From contig CM060733.1 in assembly GCA_030704615.1 (NCBI GenBank), positions 57,348,001 to 57,412,000 of the forward strand: a stretch of 64,000 nt of DNA. Reading direction: 5' to 3'. Positions 46,201 to 58,175 of the stretch are shown here, one piece after another (positions within the stretch are counted from its first letter, which is position 1; the number at the start of each line of letters is the position of its first letter). Source of the stretch: Takakia lepidozioides (taxonomy: Eukaryota > Streptophyta > Takakiopsida > Takakiales > Takakiaceae). A program made the translations under genes and the position numbers. Under the pieces are notes generated by a model. The model saw nothing but the letters and a program-made list of their open reading frames with translations, did not search any database and was not told the DNA's origin.

Positions 46201-49200
46201 GAGAGAGCCTGAAGCATGGCTTAAAAGATGGGTAGCAAATTGGAAGAACGGGTTGTCAATGGGAAACTTGACAAGTTCCCAAAGCTTCTCTAGGTTTGAT
46301 GTGTTTTAACTGCTGTACTAGATGTGTTTCTCCTGTCCGCAGCCTGTTGTTTATATCATCAAGTTACAGTTTTCAACTAGTACCACGAGTTGGTTTTACA
46401 TAACACTGTGGAGACGTGCTTCAGATGATCACCACTAACACTAGGCGACTATGAAGACGTTCATGTCACTGTGTAGACGTGTATTAATCCTCTGAGCTCT
46501 TTATATATCCAGACTGTATATTTTGAATACATGTAACTGCTGGCAGAGTCATGCATGCACGTTGGCACCGAGGAGGGAAAGCGCTGCAATGTCGTATGTC
46601 TGCATTTGCACCTGCACCATTCGACCTACTCAGCATACATTTTCTCTTGGAGAATCCCTCGAGGATAAGAACTCACACTTATCACACAAGCTGATATCGA
46701 CTTGCTGGTTTCATGCGTACGAGTTGGGGGTCCAACGTGGTGCAGGTGTAAGTGCAGACACATTGCATTGTAGCTGATTATCATGGTTTCCCTTCGGAAA
46801 TCTTGAACTTTGGTGGGTAGACGACATGTCTCCTTCACTTGTTCTGACAGTTCCGACTGCAGTCCGACAAATTTCCAGATGATGATCTCAATTTGTCCCA
46901 GTGAACGGCGGATGAAATAATATTGGTGTGTGCCTATACTCCCCTAGTATTAGTATTATAGCTGATTGAAATAGATCTTCGTTGCTTAATATATTTTGTC
47001 GACACATGATCTATGGGAAAAGGAGTCCATTATCTAGGTGTATATATAATTTTGCCCAGGGTATGTAATGTACTCTCAACACAATCAAGGGGGGTGGGCA
47101 ACTCTGGTTTCGCCCGGCATTTGAGTCTGAAAGTCTGGCTCAGTGCGAATTCTGGGTCAGCCCTCCAACGATTGGTCCAGGTTTGGATGAGCTAGTCTGT
47201 TGAAGTCTTTCAAGTTGGAAGCTTGCTGCATTATGACTTGGGTAAGTGTTTCCGAGCTCCATAACCAGTGCAGCGCCTACAACTAGTCTGATCTAATGAC
47301 TGCCTCTGATTGAAGAGCTGAAGTCGGAACACTAAAGGTGGGAGTAGTACAGCTAGCTCTATTTTCTGATCGTTCACGTCGTATCTTTGCTGACTAGTTC
47401 CGAACCGGCTGAGATGAGGACTTAAGTTACATCGACGTGCTGGGACAGATGCTGCGAAGTGTTGAAGGGCCGCCATGAAATGGAAAGCTTGGGTTACAGT
47501 CTGGCATGTCGCCAACCGTGCATTGAACTTCCTCTAGACATGTACAGACCGTCTACAATTTCAAAGGAGTAGCAAGTTCAGTTTCGTCATTCTTCTATCC
47601 TTCTGTCGGTTCAGAACCTCTAGCTGGACAGTACCTTGTACATATTGATTGCTTTTGCAATGTAGACTCCAGATACATATGCAAACAGATTGTACATACA
47701 AAAGAGGATCCGGGAAAGAAATCTGCATTGGAGATAGAGACGCTACTTAGAGTACTGTGTGAACGAGCAGCTCTAGAGAAAAAGCAACATTGTGACTGCC
47801 CATACTTACCCCAACATATTAAGCTGCATTTCATTTATGAATCCACTACAGTGTTTACTGCTCAAGCTGTGATCACTCGGAGTTTACCACCCTTTCTTTA
47901 CTATTACTAGTATTACTATTTACTAGTATTGTTAAATACTAGTATCATAGTTATAATCATGTTTATTATTAATATTACTTTGCATTACTATTTATTAGTA
48001 TTATTAAATTTATTATTGCTTTGCATCTTTCAAAGATGCAAAGCAATAAAGGTGCAGTTGCATACATGAGGGTGCAGTTGTTTCCTGAGTATTTCTCCCA
48101 CATATTCACCTTCTGTGGTATGTAGGATGAACCCCTGAGGGCTCCTCTGTAGTACGATTTTGGGGGTTTGAAAAACATTCCATAGCTGAAAGCTTCAAAC
48201 ACACAATGTCCATCCAAACTTCTCCCATATCTTTTGCAAATTCCCCTTGTGAACACCCGTCCATGGAACAGACTTGTGGATCTTCTCTTATCACCGTCCC
48301 CTGCAACCCATAAGGACCCATTCTTCTTAATGACTGGAGCTGCACACAAGAGAGACTTTCGGCAAGGTTCTAAGGGCAGGCCACATACTTTCCCCAGAAA
48401 CTACTTCACCGGAAGCCAGACCTGTGGCTTTGTCCTGCGTTTTGACCATCCTCATCCCGTGAACTTGCCATCGGCGCTCTAAACCAACCACCCACCCTAA
48501 AACCTCACCTTGTTTGCATCCCAGAAACCCTCCGCTGTTGGCTTGCCCGGAAGAACCACCATCCCGATCCCCCGACCATCACCACCACCACAGCGACCTG
48601 ACCTTAGACTCAAGGAAAAACACTCAAGCCCATACAGACTGACACACCCCACACAAAACTGGACAAGTCATTGAAAACTGTCAAACTCAAGATATCACTG
48701 TTGTTTTGGTTTGACAGATTGGGTGAGGTTCATCTTCCTGGAAAAACCTGATGATATCTACCTGATCTAAATTCAGAAACCCTGATGGACTCAGTAGTAT
48801 AGAACAACCCTGGCCTCACATGTTATAGGGAAGAGAGCATAATTAAACAACTTGTTGGGAGAACCCTGCAACATGGCTGGAAAAAGTTGTGATGCTCCTG
48901 TGTCCACTCATATCGGATATTCAAACTAGGAATAGTGAAGAGGAGGAAAGACACAAGCAATGTCAACTGAGTGAATAGAGTAGTCAAAATATGGATCGAA
49001 AGATACCAAACAGATTGCCATTCAATCAGATTGACCTCCACGAAACTCATGAGTCACAAGCTGCTATAATGACAGCTAGTCACTAATCTCAAATGATCAC
49101 ATGTTCACAACCCTCTTTGACATTTGATGTCTTCCCCTTCTGGTCTGCTGTCTGTGAATTGCACTCCTCTGCTCAAACCAATATCAACAGTTCTTTCTAC

Positions 49201-49338
49201 ACGTACTACATAACCCACTCCCAACAAATAGCTGAGATCAAGAAATGAAGACTGTATGCAACCTGCAGGTAGGGGAAGCTCCAGTTATGTTAACAACAGG
49301 GTAGATCCCCCAGGGCATGACTTCGTGCCAGGCAGGCT
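43201..49338. other. Gene-poor stretch, about 6 kb; no supported gene
   Basis: On the minus strand about 43505-43700 reads as a plausible exon remnant (SNFWSKTPGKIKQDLLNASR, then FNNDLLKTSRSTIPHFLKVS), but I cannot name a family. 44035-44105 shares the GTGCGGAGCAACGCGAAGCC repeat with 31.9 kb and ends in an AAAAT microsatellite. Open frames at 44459-44737 and 45626-45970 match nothing known to me. AT-rich TACTAGTATT repeats lie at 47900-48010, and a hairpin at 48013-48049 is listed separately. Confidence 0.4.
48013..48049. repeat. Perfect inverted repeat, 18-bp arms, 1-base loop
   Basis: Arms 48013-48030 and 48032-48049 (core ATTGCTTTGCATCTTT and its complement) are perfectly complementary around a single C. 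The hairpin lies at the end of an AT-rich stretch with several TACTAGTATT palindromes. It may be the centre of a larger inverted structure or a simple cruciform-prone site. Confidence 0.8.
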
Positions 49339-52170
49339 CTAGTCGGACAAAATAGCTTGGGAAGATTGAGAGAGGGAGGCAGCATCCGCTAGTGGAGGGG
49401 CCTTGGGCACTGTGGTTTGCAAAGCAACAGTGCGGTTGAACTTGGCAACATAGTAGCTCAAGGGAGGTCCTGAATATGCTGTCTCTGTTGAATTTTCTGG
49501 GGCTTTCTTCCCAAGTGAAAGAAGGATGGAGGATGCACTTGCAATTGCAATTAAGCCCAACCCAAACGCGACGGCTAGTGATTCGTCACTGCCTTCACCA
49601 GACCTGCCAGCAGTTCCTGTACTGATAGCACTGTCTGCTACGTACACAGTTGGCTGTCACCATCATCGCCAGCAAACACACCATTGTATCTGTGAGCAAC
49701 AATCACCTTTTGCATTCCTGGCAATAGATTTCATCAAGGAAGCTATCATGCAACCCAGATTCTCTCTCCCACTCTCTCTCTCTCTCTCTCACACACTCTC
49801 TCCACCCGACCCGTTGTGTGAGCAACCTGAAGACAATATTCATTTTCTGATTCGATGTCCTGGGTACTCTCACGAGAGAGATGCCCTCTTCAAATCCATC
49901 AAGGGAATTGTGCCTGAACTTCTGTTTACCAACTTTGAAAGTCTCGAGGCTGAGCCGAAAGCCCAGGCCCTTTTGGGGCCCTGGTTATTGGGCAAACCAC
50001 ACACAGCAAATTGATGCTTGTGTGAAGAGATTTCTAGAGGAAACCTGGAAAACTCGGATTGATTGTCTGTTCCAAGGTAAGTCATACTACCGGCGTCAGC
50101 CCCTGACAAAGGTAGTTTCTGTCCCTTTGTGTTCCGCTCAAACTGAGCGTGGGGTCAGTGGCCACAAGGCTACGGCAAACAATGTCTTATGAGTACATTA
50201 TCTCTCCACCCTTTCTGCTACGTCCAACCAGACACACGGTCCACAAAGCTACAAGCTATGTCTACTGGGCACGCTCTCTCTTTACAGCTTTCGTCAAAAG
50301 ACAGCTCTGAACAGCCTGGACATGGCTCTATGGGAGATTGATCGCCAAGCAAAGAGTAATCACTCGCTAGTGTGAAAAGAAAATATAAGGTCTTTAAGCA
50401 ACCACTAATTCTAAATCAGACAGGTGATTACAATCTGATTTTGTGGCCAGCCATCTACCAAGGTCCCCCAACATTACATACCTATGTATTATTCACTTCA
50501 GCACCTACCTGATGAGACATGTATTGTAGCTGCTAGGACAATTCGGCATTAAAAAAAAACATGTTCTTTGGAAGGTATAAGCTTATGAAAATTCAAATCA
50601 ATACACCGGTTAAAGCAAACTCGTTCAAGCCCTGCAACACCCACTTTCTTCCTGGAACCCACTAATCTTCCAGATTCTGTTGGTCGCAGAGAAGCGAAAG
50701 GTAACAGTACAAGGTGGTCCATCCTAGGAATTCTAGCAGCCACATATTTTGTATACATCAAACAAGGAAACATTCCCCCCGAGTGAAAGTTGAACCAACC
50801 TCAACTGCATAGATGTTTGTCTGTCCAGCAGTATCCTTCTCCACATAGCCTGTCCATTTTCGCTCGGTTCGTGCCAGTGGAGGATAGGTGCCTGCAGCCT
50901 GGGTCTTGTCTTCTGCCACCCAGTCCATACTCAACTTCCCAACCTGCATATCCAGGTCCAACAAATCCAACGCTAAATCGGGACATGTAATAACAGAGTA
51001 GCACAACCATGTCTCAGATATACAGGAATACTATAAGATGCTTTGTATTGCACAGATATCTAACTCTGCTTCTCAGCTTCACCATACAGGCAACCACATT
51101 GCAACACATTCTGTTGACAAAGGCAGCGAGCCGAAGAAACAAAGCAATTACAGTCTCTACGCATTCAAAATCATGACTCTTGCACCTCAGACTGAGATTA
51201 AAGTTTCACAATATGATGTAAAGCAAAAAAGGGTAGTGGAGTCTGGTAAGCCTACTTGAGATGGATCAATGAGTGGACCAAGCATGTGGCAGGTAATACA
51301 TTGAAGCACATGTGGTCTCCTTCTACCAAAAGAGGGAGTGATTACTCTGATGGTCACTACCAAACTAAAGCTAAAACTGATTTCAGATATATCTCTAGTC
51401 CTTTACCTCACTACTGCAATATTAGCTGCTTAAATCTCTTTTAAGTCACTCTAAGCAACAGAGCGACTGGAAGTCTCACAATGGCAGCCGTTGAATGAAC
51501 TTGTGTCTTCTAGCATGAGGTCAATAATGGTTCGTACATCACATGCTAACTCCCCTAACTGAAGTGTTATTGGCTACATTGCAGAAGCACCGTGGAAATT
51601 TCGGGATTTGTCTCAGATACTGTCAGGATGAACCCAACAGAACTCCAGAAGAGTTCAATTGTCCGTAAGGTATGAGCTTAAGAGTACGTTGGCCAACATT
51701 CAAAAGGACAGTTCCTTGAGAACATCTTTGTTTGTAATCTTCATTAATTCTGTTAGAAGACGAAAAGCTTAATGATCGTAGGCTACTTCACTCGCAGTTT
51801 GTTCCCAGATGAAATTACCAGAAGAAGCTGAGGTAAGCGAGATGTAGGTGACACCTTCCTGATCAACATCAGCCATTCTAATCAGAAGGGAATACCAAAT
51901 TCAAAGACTCGACAGATAGACCAATCATCTGGGTCTGTGCGCACGGGGGAAAGCATGGGGGTGGGGGGGCGAAGATGGTACCTCCTTGGCAGCCTCCTCG
52001 TTGCATTCCTCGGGGGCCTTGACTGCGCTTATCCTGGGCAGACGAACACTGTTGGACCTTCTGTGGTGTGTAGAAGGAGGCGTCTGGAGAGCGATACTCT
52101 TCCCACAAGCAGCTTTCCTCGTCACATAGTAGCTGCTACTGCAGGCCATGGTGTGTGCCACTCCCGCCAT
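49339..52170 (-). CDS. MPH1: Plastid-targeted single-pass thylakoid membrane protein, MPH1-like
   Basis: Three exons in compatible phase 0: 51982-52170 (ATG at 52170), 50800-50943 and 49339-49653, giving about 215 residues. The N-terminus (MAGVAHTMACSSSYYVTRKA, then Ser, Arg, His-rich) looks like a chloroplast transit peptide. A linker leads to the conserved block KWTGYVEKDTAGQTNIYAVE and, across the intron, PTVYVADSAISTGTAG. A membrane helix follows at residues 137-158 (SLAVAFGLGLIAIASASS), then a short Pro/Ser-rich tail. This layout matches my recollection of MPH1, a green-lineage protein that helps maintain photosystem II under high light. The gene structure is well supported; the name rests on recalled similarity. 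Splice sites are all GT-AG. Confidence 0.72.
49800..50200 (+). repeat. LINE ORF2 C-terminal domain and 3' end
   Basis: The plus strand reads CEQPEDNIHFLIRCPGYSHE and LFTNFESLEAEPKA; after a frame change it continues RFLEETWKTRIDCLFQGKSY, LTKVVSVPLCS and GHKATANNVL. The Cys/His cluster at the start is the C-terminal zinc-binding segment common in plant L1-type LINEs. This is the best-preserved copy in the window. It lies about 130 bases from the 3' end of the MPH1-like gene, on the opposite strand. A CT microsatellite (49770-49802) precedes it. Confidence 0.65.
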
Positions 52171-53283
52171 AGCTACTTCCCTCCACCTCCAAGCGAACTC
52201 GGTATTACACACCTCCACACCCAAAAGGCATGTACCCAATTCAGAACTCCTGCTGGGAGCCTTGAATCTTCACCTCTCCCTCTCATGATCGTCTCCATGC
52301 AGGTTGTTGGTTTATGGGATCTCCACAGTTTGCTGTGCGTGTGCCGTGGGTGGTAGACGTCCACAAGGACCCTTTGTCATCCATGAGGAACCGGGGCCCT
52401 GTTGTTGTTTTTTCTTGTTTTTTCTTAGTTAGTACTTAGAGGGTTGCTCTTCATACCTTTTTTTTGTCTTCTTAAATGCACCAGCTCCAGAAGGGCCCCA
52501 CCCCATCTCGTCAAAATCTCTTCTCCCATAGCTCTTGAGAAACAAGTAACGACCCTGATCAGATTTGGACTGACAGACACTGGCAACCAGGCAAATCCCC
52601 ATGTTGTGGATGATCATTTGAAAGCGCCAATCTGGTAATCTCGTCTGCAAAAAATTCAGAGACCTGTACTAGAATATTCCCACACTGTAGGAGCATCACT
52701 GCTCACTGGTTGAAGCGAGTACACCAATTGTAATACTCCATCCAACTGTGCACTGACACTCCAAGCAACCCTTCACCGCTCTTCATGAAAGAAGAAATTC
52801 AAGTAGGCCAGGAGACTCTTTGGCACTAAGAGAGAGCGCTCACAGAGATGGAGCAGGAGTGACACAGACACACAGACAGAGGGAACGCATTACAACGGGA
52901 TCTGTGGGGGATCGAAGGCAATCAAAGAACAGAAGCCGCTCAAGCTCCTCTCTTTGCATCTCCATCTCAACCCTCTGTGCACACCAACACGCACATTTCG
53001 CACGAGAGAGGCAACCGAGCTACGGGGACGCAGACAATACAGAAAATCCTTGGCGCGATGCCGTGCCCTAGCTCATGTCCTCGCTCATTCCCATGTCCCG
53101 GGCCGATGTAAGTGTATTGGTGCTGTGCATATTGCTGGAGAACTGAGAGGTCGAAGGAGAAAGATGAGATGCTGGGTGTGTGCGTGACTCAATGATTACA
53201 AGGAGAGAGGAGACAGTATGTTAGGAGGCAGGTGGGTTTGAGCAGTGGAGGGAGGAGAGCAGAAGTTGAGTCGAGGAATAGAA

Positions 53284-54599
53284 ATGAGCGGAGAGGAGAC
53301 TAGGCAGGGAGAAGGGCAGGCGACGGACGGGGAGAGATTGATAGCACCCACACGCCGGCCTGATGGGAGTTTTCGTAAGGAGATTCGCATCCGCTCCGGC
53401 TACACTCCACAGGATGAAGTCGCCATCTACAAATCCAAGGCCGCCCTCGTATGTGATCTTTTCCTGTACTTAACTATAGGGAACATCAGCCGAGGAGTTG
53501 ATTTTAGCTTGTTTTTCTACAGCTCATAATCTGGCAATACAGTAAGCGATATATCATTGCAGAACTGATGCACACCTGTTGATTTGACAAATTCTTGAAC
53601 AAGTGAGCAATTGTGCCTACTGCACTCAGTTTCGAAAGAGCGTGAATTGCTTCGATGCTAGATTGTGTTTAAGAGTTTCAAACGTTCATCTTCTGTCTGT
53701 GTCGCTTCTTGGAATGCAGTTCAAGAAAGGTGTAGAAGTCCCCCCTGGTTATGACCCAGAGGAGGCCTCAAAGCCAAAGACAAAGGCAGCCAAGAAAAAC
53801 GAAAAGAGGAAGGAGAAAAAGCAACAGGTGCCGGCTTCTGTCTCATCTAAGTGAGCCCCTTTTTATTCATATCCGGTGAAACTGTTGTGAAATGCAGTCA
53901 TGATGGATTATGAAAGATGTCAATTTATTTTCCTCCCGGATATGACCAGTAATTATAACCAAGAGAGAGGTTGAACTGCCACACCTCATGACTCATGTTG
54001 ATGTTCTAATTCTCTGGTGGGTTTGCTCAATCCACTCAGTCTACAGCAACTGGGATCTCATCTCAAGGGGGTACGCCAATATCAAATGAAGTTGCTGTGC
54101 AAGAGAAGGCTGCTTTACCTGGGAGACCTGCAACGCATACGAGTCATGAATCCAATGTCTTTGCACAACAATTGGGTGCCCTGAAAGTGTCTCCTGCAAC
54201 CACTGAGATACAGCAACTAGCAGAGAGCAATACTGGCAAGGGAGATCTCGAGAAACGCATTCGGGCCTTGAAGAAAAAGGTGATATTCTTTGCCAACAAG
54301 AGCAATTACCACTCACACATGAGAGAGCAAGAGAGACATCATATGTACTGCTAACTGTTAATCTTTTCCATTATAAGATGCAGTAGCAGCCATTGGGCCT
54401 TAGTGTACACCTCTGGATTCACCAGAAGCTTGGGCCTGATGGGGAACTGTGAAAATGGCAGATCCGGTTGACAGAGGCGATGCAAACATCACAATCTAGC
54501 AAGGCCACATTAAGTGATGAGCAGACCGATAAGCTCTCCAAGTTAGCCAAATGGAGACAAGAACTCCTGGGTCTGGAAGTCCAATTGGCTTCGGTTTAG
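53284..54599 (+). CDS. PYM: PYM, partner of Y14-Mago (exon-junction-complex disassembly factor)
   Basis: PYM binds the Mago-Y14 dimer and recycles exon junction complexes in the cytoplasm. Four exons, all phase 0: 53284-53448, 53720-53827, 54040-54279 and 54462-54599 (stop TAG), giving 216 residues. Exon 1 holds the Mago-Y14 binding N-terminus (APTRRPDGSFRKEIRIRSGY, then QDEVAIYKSKA). Exon 2 gives VEVPPGYDPEE and a Lys-rich stretch. Exon 3 ends in a coiled segment DLEKRIRALKKK, continued across the intron by IRLTEAMQ. Exon 4 ends LSKLAKWRQELLGLEVQL, the conserved C-terminal helix. Splice sites are canonical; the exon 2 donor was chosen because it alone keeps phase with exon 3. ATG 53284 was taken because the frame upstream has only GTG. 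Confidence 0.9.
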
Positions 54600-55697
54600 T
54601 TGTAGATTGAGGAATATGAAATTTCGAACTTTTAAGGTGTTTGCTTCTTTGTAACCAGGCTGAACAAGAGAGTCATGTCGTGCAGACTATTAGCCATAGC
54701 CTTTTGGCTGTGGACCCTGTCCCCATATGGACACAGCAGACAGAAGGGGAATGTTTTTATCTAGGTCTTAAGAGAGATGGCAATTGGAGTTATTGGAGGA
54801 GGTGAGCACTTGGATGGTTGACCATAGAATCTGAGAATGACCAAAGTTCCAGTTGAACCAGCTCATTATTGACAGAGTTAACAACTGGTCCTGAGAGTGA
54901 TTGTGTGTTAGACTCTCTTTTCTTGCTGTTGTTTGTGTGTGTGCATTGTGTAAGGTTGGCTTTGTGTTACACGGTGGTAGGGAGCTTTCTACTTCCTACT
55001 TGGCTACTCTTATTATTTTTCATTTAGATGCTAAATCAAAAGAAGCCTTCCGTCATAGCTTCGATTTGAAGAAAAATAATTTGTCAGGAAGGAAGGAAGC
55101 ATGTCACAAACAAGGATCCATCCACAGCCTACTTTCTAAGGTACTGCTCGAGCTGGGCAGGTGCTACTTTTATATACTGATTAAAATCAGCTCAGAACTG
55201 TCATTAACCTGATACCAGCTCATACCTGTGTTGGATTGAAACTCTACAAAGCTGTCAAGGGGCACTGTGTTTCAGCAGAAAATGGCCGATGAGTATACAA
55301 ACCCGGACGCGCACTCTGTTTGAGTCAGGAACTACTGTTGAGTTCCGGGGAATGTGGCAAAGTAGCTTGCTTCAATTGAGTTCAAGCCCTACTGTCTTGG
55401 GAAATGGTTTCAATACAAGATTTGAAGTGTGCCCTTTACAAACTGTCACCTGCACATAAACACAAATTCGAGAAACAATAACATATCCTCTTTGGAGTCT
55501 AAACATCAACTGAATCAACATTTTTCAGGTCTCTGATTTCAAGCCAAGATCCTATGTACCTCCGTCCTTGTGTATCAGGGCACTAACAAACTCTCTGGAG
55601 TACCATCAACCATCTTATTAAACCCAAAATGACCTCTTTTTACAAAAATCAAGTAAAGTAGAGCAATAACAACCACAAGATTATATATCTTTTAATA
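54600..55697. other. Spacer downstream of PYM; no gene seen
   Basis: An open frame at 54901-55212 has a Leu-rich start but no recognisable family. The stretch just after 54599 is presumably the PYM 3' UTR. No other feature is supported. Confidence 0.35.
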
Positions 55698-55774
55698 TAG
55701 ACAACCAGCACAGTGGTAATGGGCACATACCACGTTGGATGTGGTTGTGGGTTCAAACCACCGGCTGTCAACGT

Positions 55775-56005
55775 TTCGTGCTAGATGATGAAAAAAAAGT
55801 GTTAAGTAATAAAATAGATATATATACGCTTGCATCGAGATTTAAAAATTGTCGTCGAATTTCAGAAAATGTTTGGCAGACTAAAAAACTTATTCAAAGA
55901 CAAAAAGCCATTATTTTGAAGCTTAGAAAAAAAACAAATAAAAAACAATCTGACTTTTCCAAACAATTACACATATGTAATTCGGAACCTAAAGGCATGT
56001 CATGA
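55775..56005 (+). other. AT-rich coding-like insert inside the SINE
   Basis: An open frame enters from the SINE head and reads a Lys/Arg-rich, coiled-coil-like peptide (LASRFKNCRRISENVWQTKK, then AIILKLRKKTNKKQ) up to a TGA at 56003-56005. Base composition (A-rich) differs from the surroundings. The helix pattern recalls linkers in THAP or P-type transposases, but this is only an impression. Confidence 0.3.
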
Positions 56006-56081
56006 AGGTGTCCACCTTCCTGCTAGAAGGCAGTAGCCCTTCGGGGTCAAGTGACACCATAAGTTAAGCTCCCTTCGGAGG

Positions 56082-56367
56082 CAGTGTTTTTATTTCTGGC
56101 AAAATTTCGCACTTTTTCGACCTCAAAAATCAAAATCGAATATTCTGTCATAAATTCCCTGTTTTCTCATGGATGAAATCGCCAAAATTCGCAAAAACAA
56201 ATATAAATCTTGGATGAATTCGCCTAATATGGATGATATACATGGATGAAAGTACAGAGGAGGATGATTCTGTCCAAATTTCAGTGGATGGGCAGAAAAT
56301 ATGGCTATTTCCTGCAAAACTCAGTAGCCAGTCCTGTTCTTTTCAAAATTTGAAAAAAAAAACACTG
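56082..56367. mobile_element. hAT-like MITE, 286 bp, with 8-bp target duplication
   Basis: The ends are CAGTGTTTTTA and AAAAACACTG, imperfect terminal inverted repeats. Both sides carry TTCGGAGG (56074-56081 and 56368-56375), an exact 8-bp target-site duplication within the SINE body. CAGTG-type ends and 8-bp duplications are typical of hAT transposons. The interior contains repeated TGGATGA words and encodes nothing. A second copy lies at 61270-61550. Confidence 0.85.
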
Positions 56368-56400
56368 TTCGGAGGCGTCATACTTTTTTCTTTTTTCTTT

Positions 56401-57310
56401 TAATATATCCTTTTAGGTAAATTATATACCCTTATCGTCCCTTAGAAAGATATTCGCCTTTATCCTTTACCCGAAGGATAACTAAAATCACTGGATTTGT
56501 ATCTATCCTTACCCATAGGATAAATAAATGACATATACCTAAATTACCCAGATAACAACGACGATTAAAACCAAACAGCTCATTGCATTTTGAATTTGAT
56601 AGATGTGATAATTATCTTCCTTATGAGGATATGAAGTTGCGTGCATAGATGCCATAATTTGATACATCTCCAATTTTCTCAATCAATCCCCTACAGATTT
56701 TGATTTACAATTTTTAATGTTGACATGCTCTTTGTGTCGTCTACATGCACACATGTTTAGTTGCCTTACATTCATGATTGCGGTGTAGGCTTGAGGCCAT
56801 GTCAAGACATTTTTCGCTTGCATTAACAGTCCTCAACTTTAGTTTTTTGTGACCAAGTTCCTCAATCCAAGGATTTATCGAAGCAGCATGTACTCAAAAC
56901 TCCAAAGAGATCTGTAGAGGGATTTTAGATTGGGCCAGACTAAACTTCACCAACTACGTTAGTCTAATAAAGTTGTTCGAGAGTTTGTGGCGTAGCTTTT
57001 TGCACATGAGCTCACTGAGGAGCAGCTAGGTTGGAGTTTAAACACCTCAACATAGACAAAGAAATGTCTTGTAAGCTAGTGATAATGCACAAGCAATAGA
57101 CATATATGAATGTTTACAATTGTTGGTATTTGGCCCATTAGTAGCTTACATGCCTACTCAATCCCCGGTATTTGAATCAAGAAAGCACATGGCCTTGTTT
57201 TGAAATATCAAAGGTAGGCTTCATGTCCTGAGTTTAAATTTCAGTCTAGTGCCGAGAGTGGGTGGACCCTTGAGGTCATCCAAGACGTCCTCCCCCATGT
57301 CACTGACTGG
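56401..57310. other. AT-rich spacer; no gene seen
   Basis: It contains several CCTT-ATCC / GGATAA words near 56400-56530 (for example ATATCCTTTTAGG, TATCCTTTACCCGAAGGATAA) and otherwise unremarkable sequence. No ORF or repeat could be assigned. Confidence 0.35.
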
Positions 57311-57875
57311 AACAAGTTCAGGGAAGTTTTATGCCTTACTTCATTTTAATCAGACAATCTCATAGCAACAGACATGGCTTTGGACATTGCTGCCTCTAAG
57401 TCGGATTTATCAAGCAGGGTCAAGACTTGCGGATCCAGGTGCAGGTCCTTGAGAATCTTTTCTACTCTGGTGTTGGGAAAACACCTTTTGATCTCAGTCC
57501 AAACCAGGAAGTGGTCAGAGGTACCAATATCAGTTCTGTCGATCAACACATTGGCACACTGGGGGAACAAATTTTTGTCCATTATAATATAGTCCACAAT
57601 GGAACGTTTAGGGTTTGGGATTTCTCACGAGTCCACTGCACTTGGTCACCTACAGTTGAAGTCCTTGCCCTTGGTTGTCTTCCTAGAGCGCGCCCCATTG
57701 AATCACCAATGTGTAAGACCGCTCTCCAGCCAGTCAAGGGACGAACTTCTTTGAGATTGAATTGATGTGGGACTATATTAGAAGCACTTTTGGTCATTGC
57801 AACCTTCAACGTACACCTGTTATCAATGAGAGAACCCCAGACAGTGTATCAGAAAATGAATATTGTCTTCAGCTT
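57311..57875 (-). repeat. LINE endonuclease fragment joined to C-terminal fragment
   Basis: On the minus strand DYIIMDKNLFPQCANVLIDR followed by IGTSDHFLVW is the C-terminal signature (SDH) of the LINE apurinic endonuclease. Upstream in transcript order is a diverged HIGDSMGRALG-like stretch separated by a stop. At 57840-57875 the antisense of EDNIHFLI, from the C-terminal end of the same LINE type, is fused on, so this is a rearranged remnant. The portion at 57311-57420 is also found at 5163-5350. Confidence 0.7.
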
Positions 57876-57879
57876 GCAA

Positions 57880-58175
57880 TAGCGACACAATTGATAAAAT
57901 CAGGCATTGCTGATGAAGGCACCTTCTTCAACACATTTCACCCTATTTTCCCCTCCTATCAGAATCGGCCCTAAATTTTCATGTTGAATTATGCAAGTTA
58001 GCTGGTTGAGTGAATCTAGGATAGTTTGGAAAGACTTTGACATGATACTGCCAATGTGACAACAGGAAAGTATCCAGAAACAGGTAACAAAGACGAGGAG
58101 AAGTTGTGGAATGAATATTTTTCTGACCCCAGACAATGGTGGGACAACCGAGGCAAAAAGGTGAATGCCTATCAG
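57880..58175 (+). pseudogene. OSB PDF-motif exon fragments
   Basis: ATQLIKSGIADEGTFFNTFH corresponds to the end of the second PDF half. After intron-like sequence, a nearly perfect exon reads GNKDEEKLWNEYFSDPRQWW and DNRGKK (58075-58160) with a GTGAATGCC donor. This is the best-preserved copy of that exon outside the intact gene. No continuous frame connects it to the PPR sequence that follows. Confidence 0.65.

Larger units (their letters stand above)
55698..56400 (+). mobile_element. tRNA-derived SINE, copy 1, interrupted by two insertions
   Basis: The head resembles a Pol III tRNA promoter: an A-box-like GCACAGTGGTAATGGGC and a B box GGTTCAAACC about 40 bases later. The body (GGTGTCCACCTTCCT, CAGTAGCCCTTCGGG, then GACACCATAA) is shared with the copy at 60953-61130. 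Between head and body this copy has about 230 bases of AT-rich sequence absent from copy 2, and further on a 286-bp MITE. The T-rich stretch after 56376 may be the SINE tail. Confidence 0.7.

Noticed and set aside
48106-48349. Minus-strand ORF with PVIKKNGSLWVAGD as a possible reverse transcriptase
   Set aside because: The resemblance to the RT entry motif is superficial and none of the following RT motifs are present.
53245-53283. Upstream extension of the PYM reading frame
   Set aside because: It begins with GTG and lacks conservation; the ATG at 53284 gives the usual short N-terminus.
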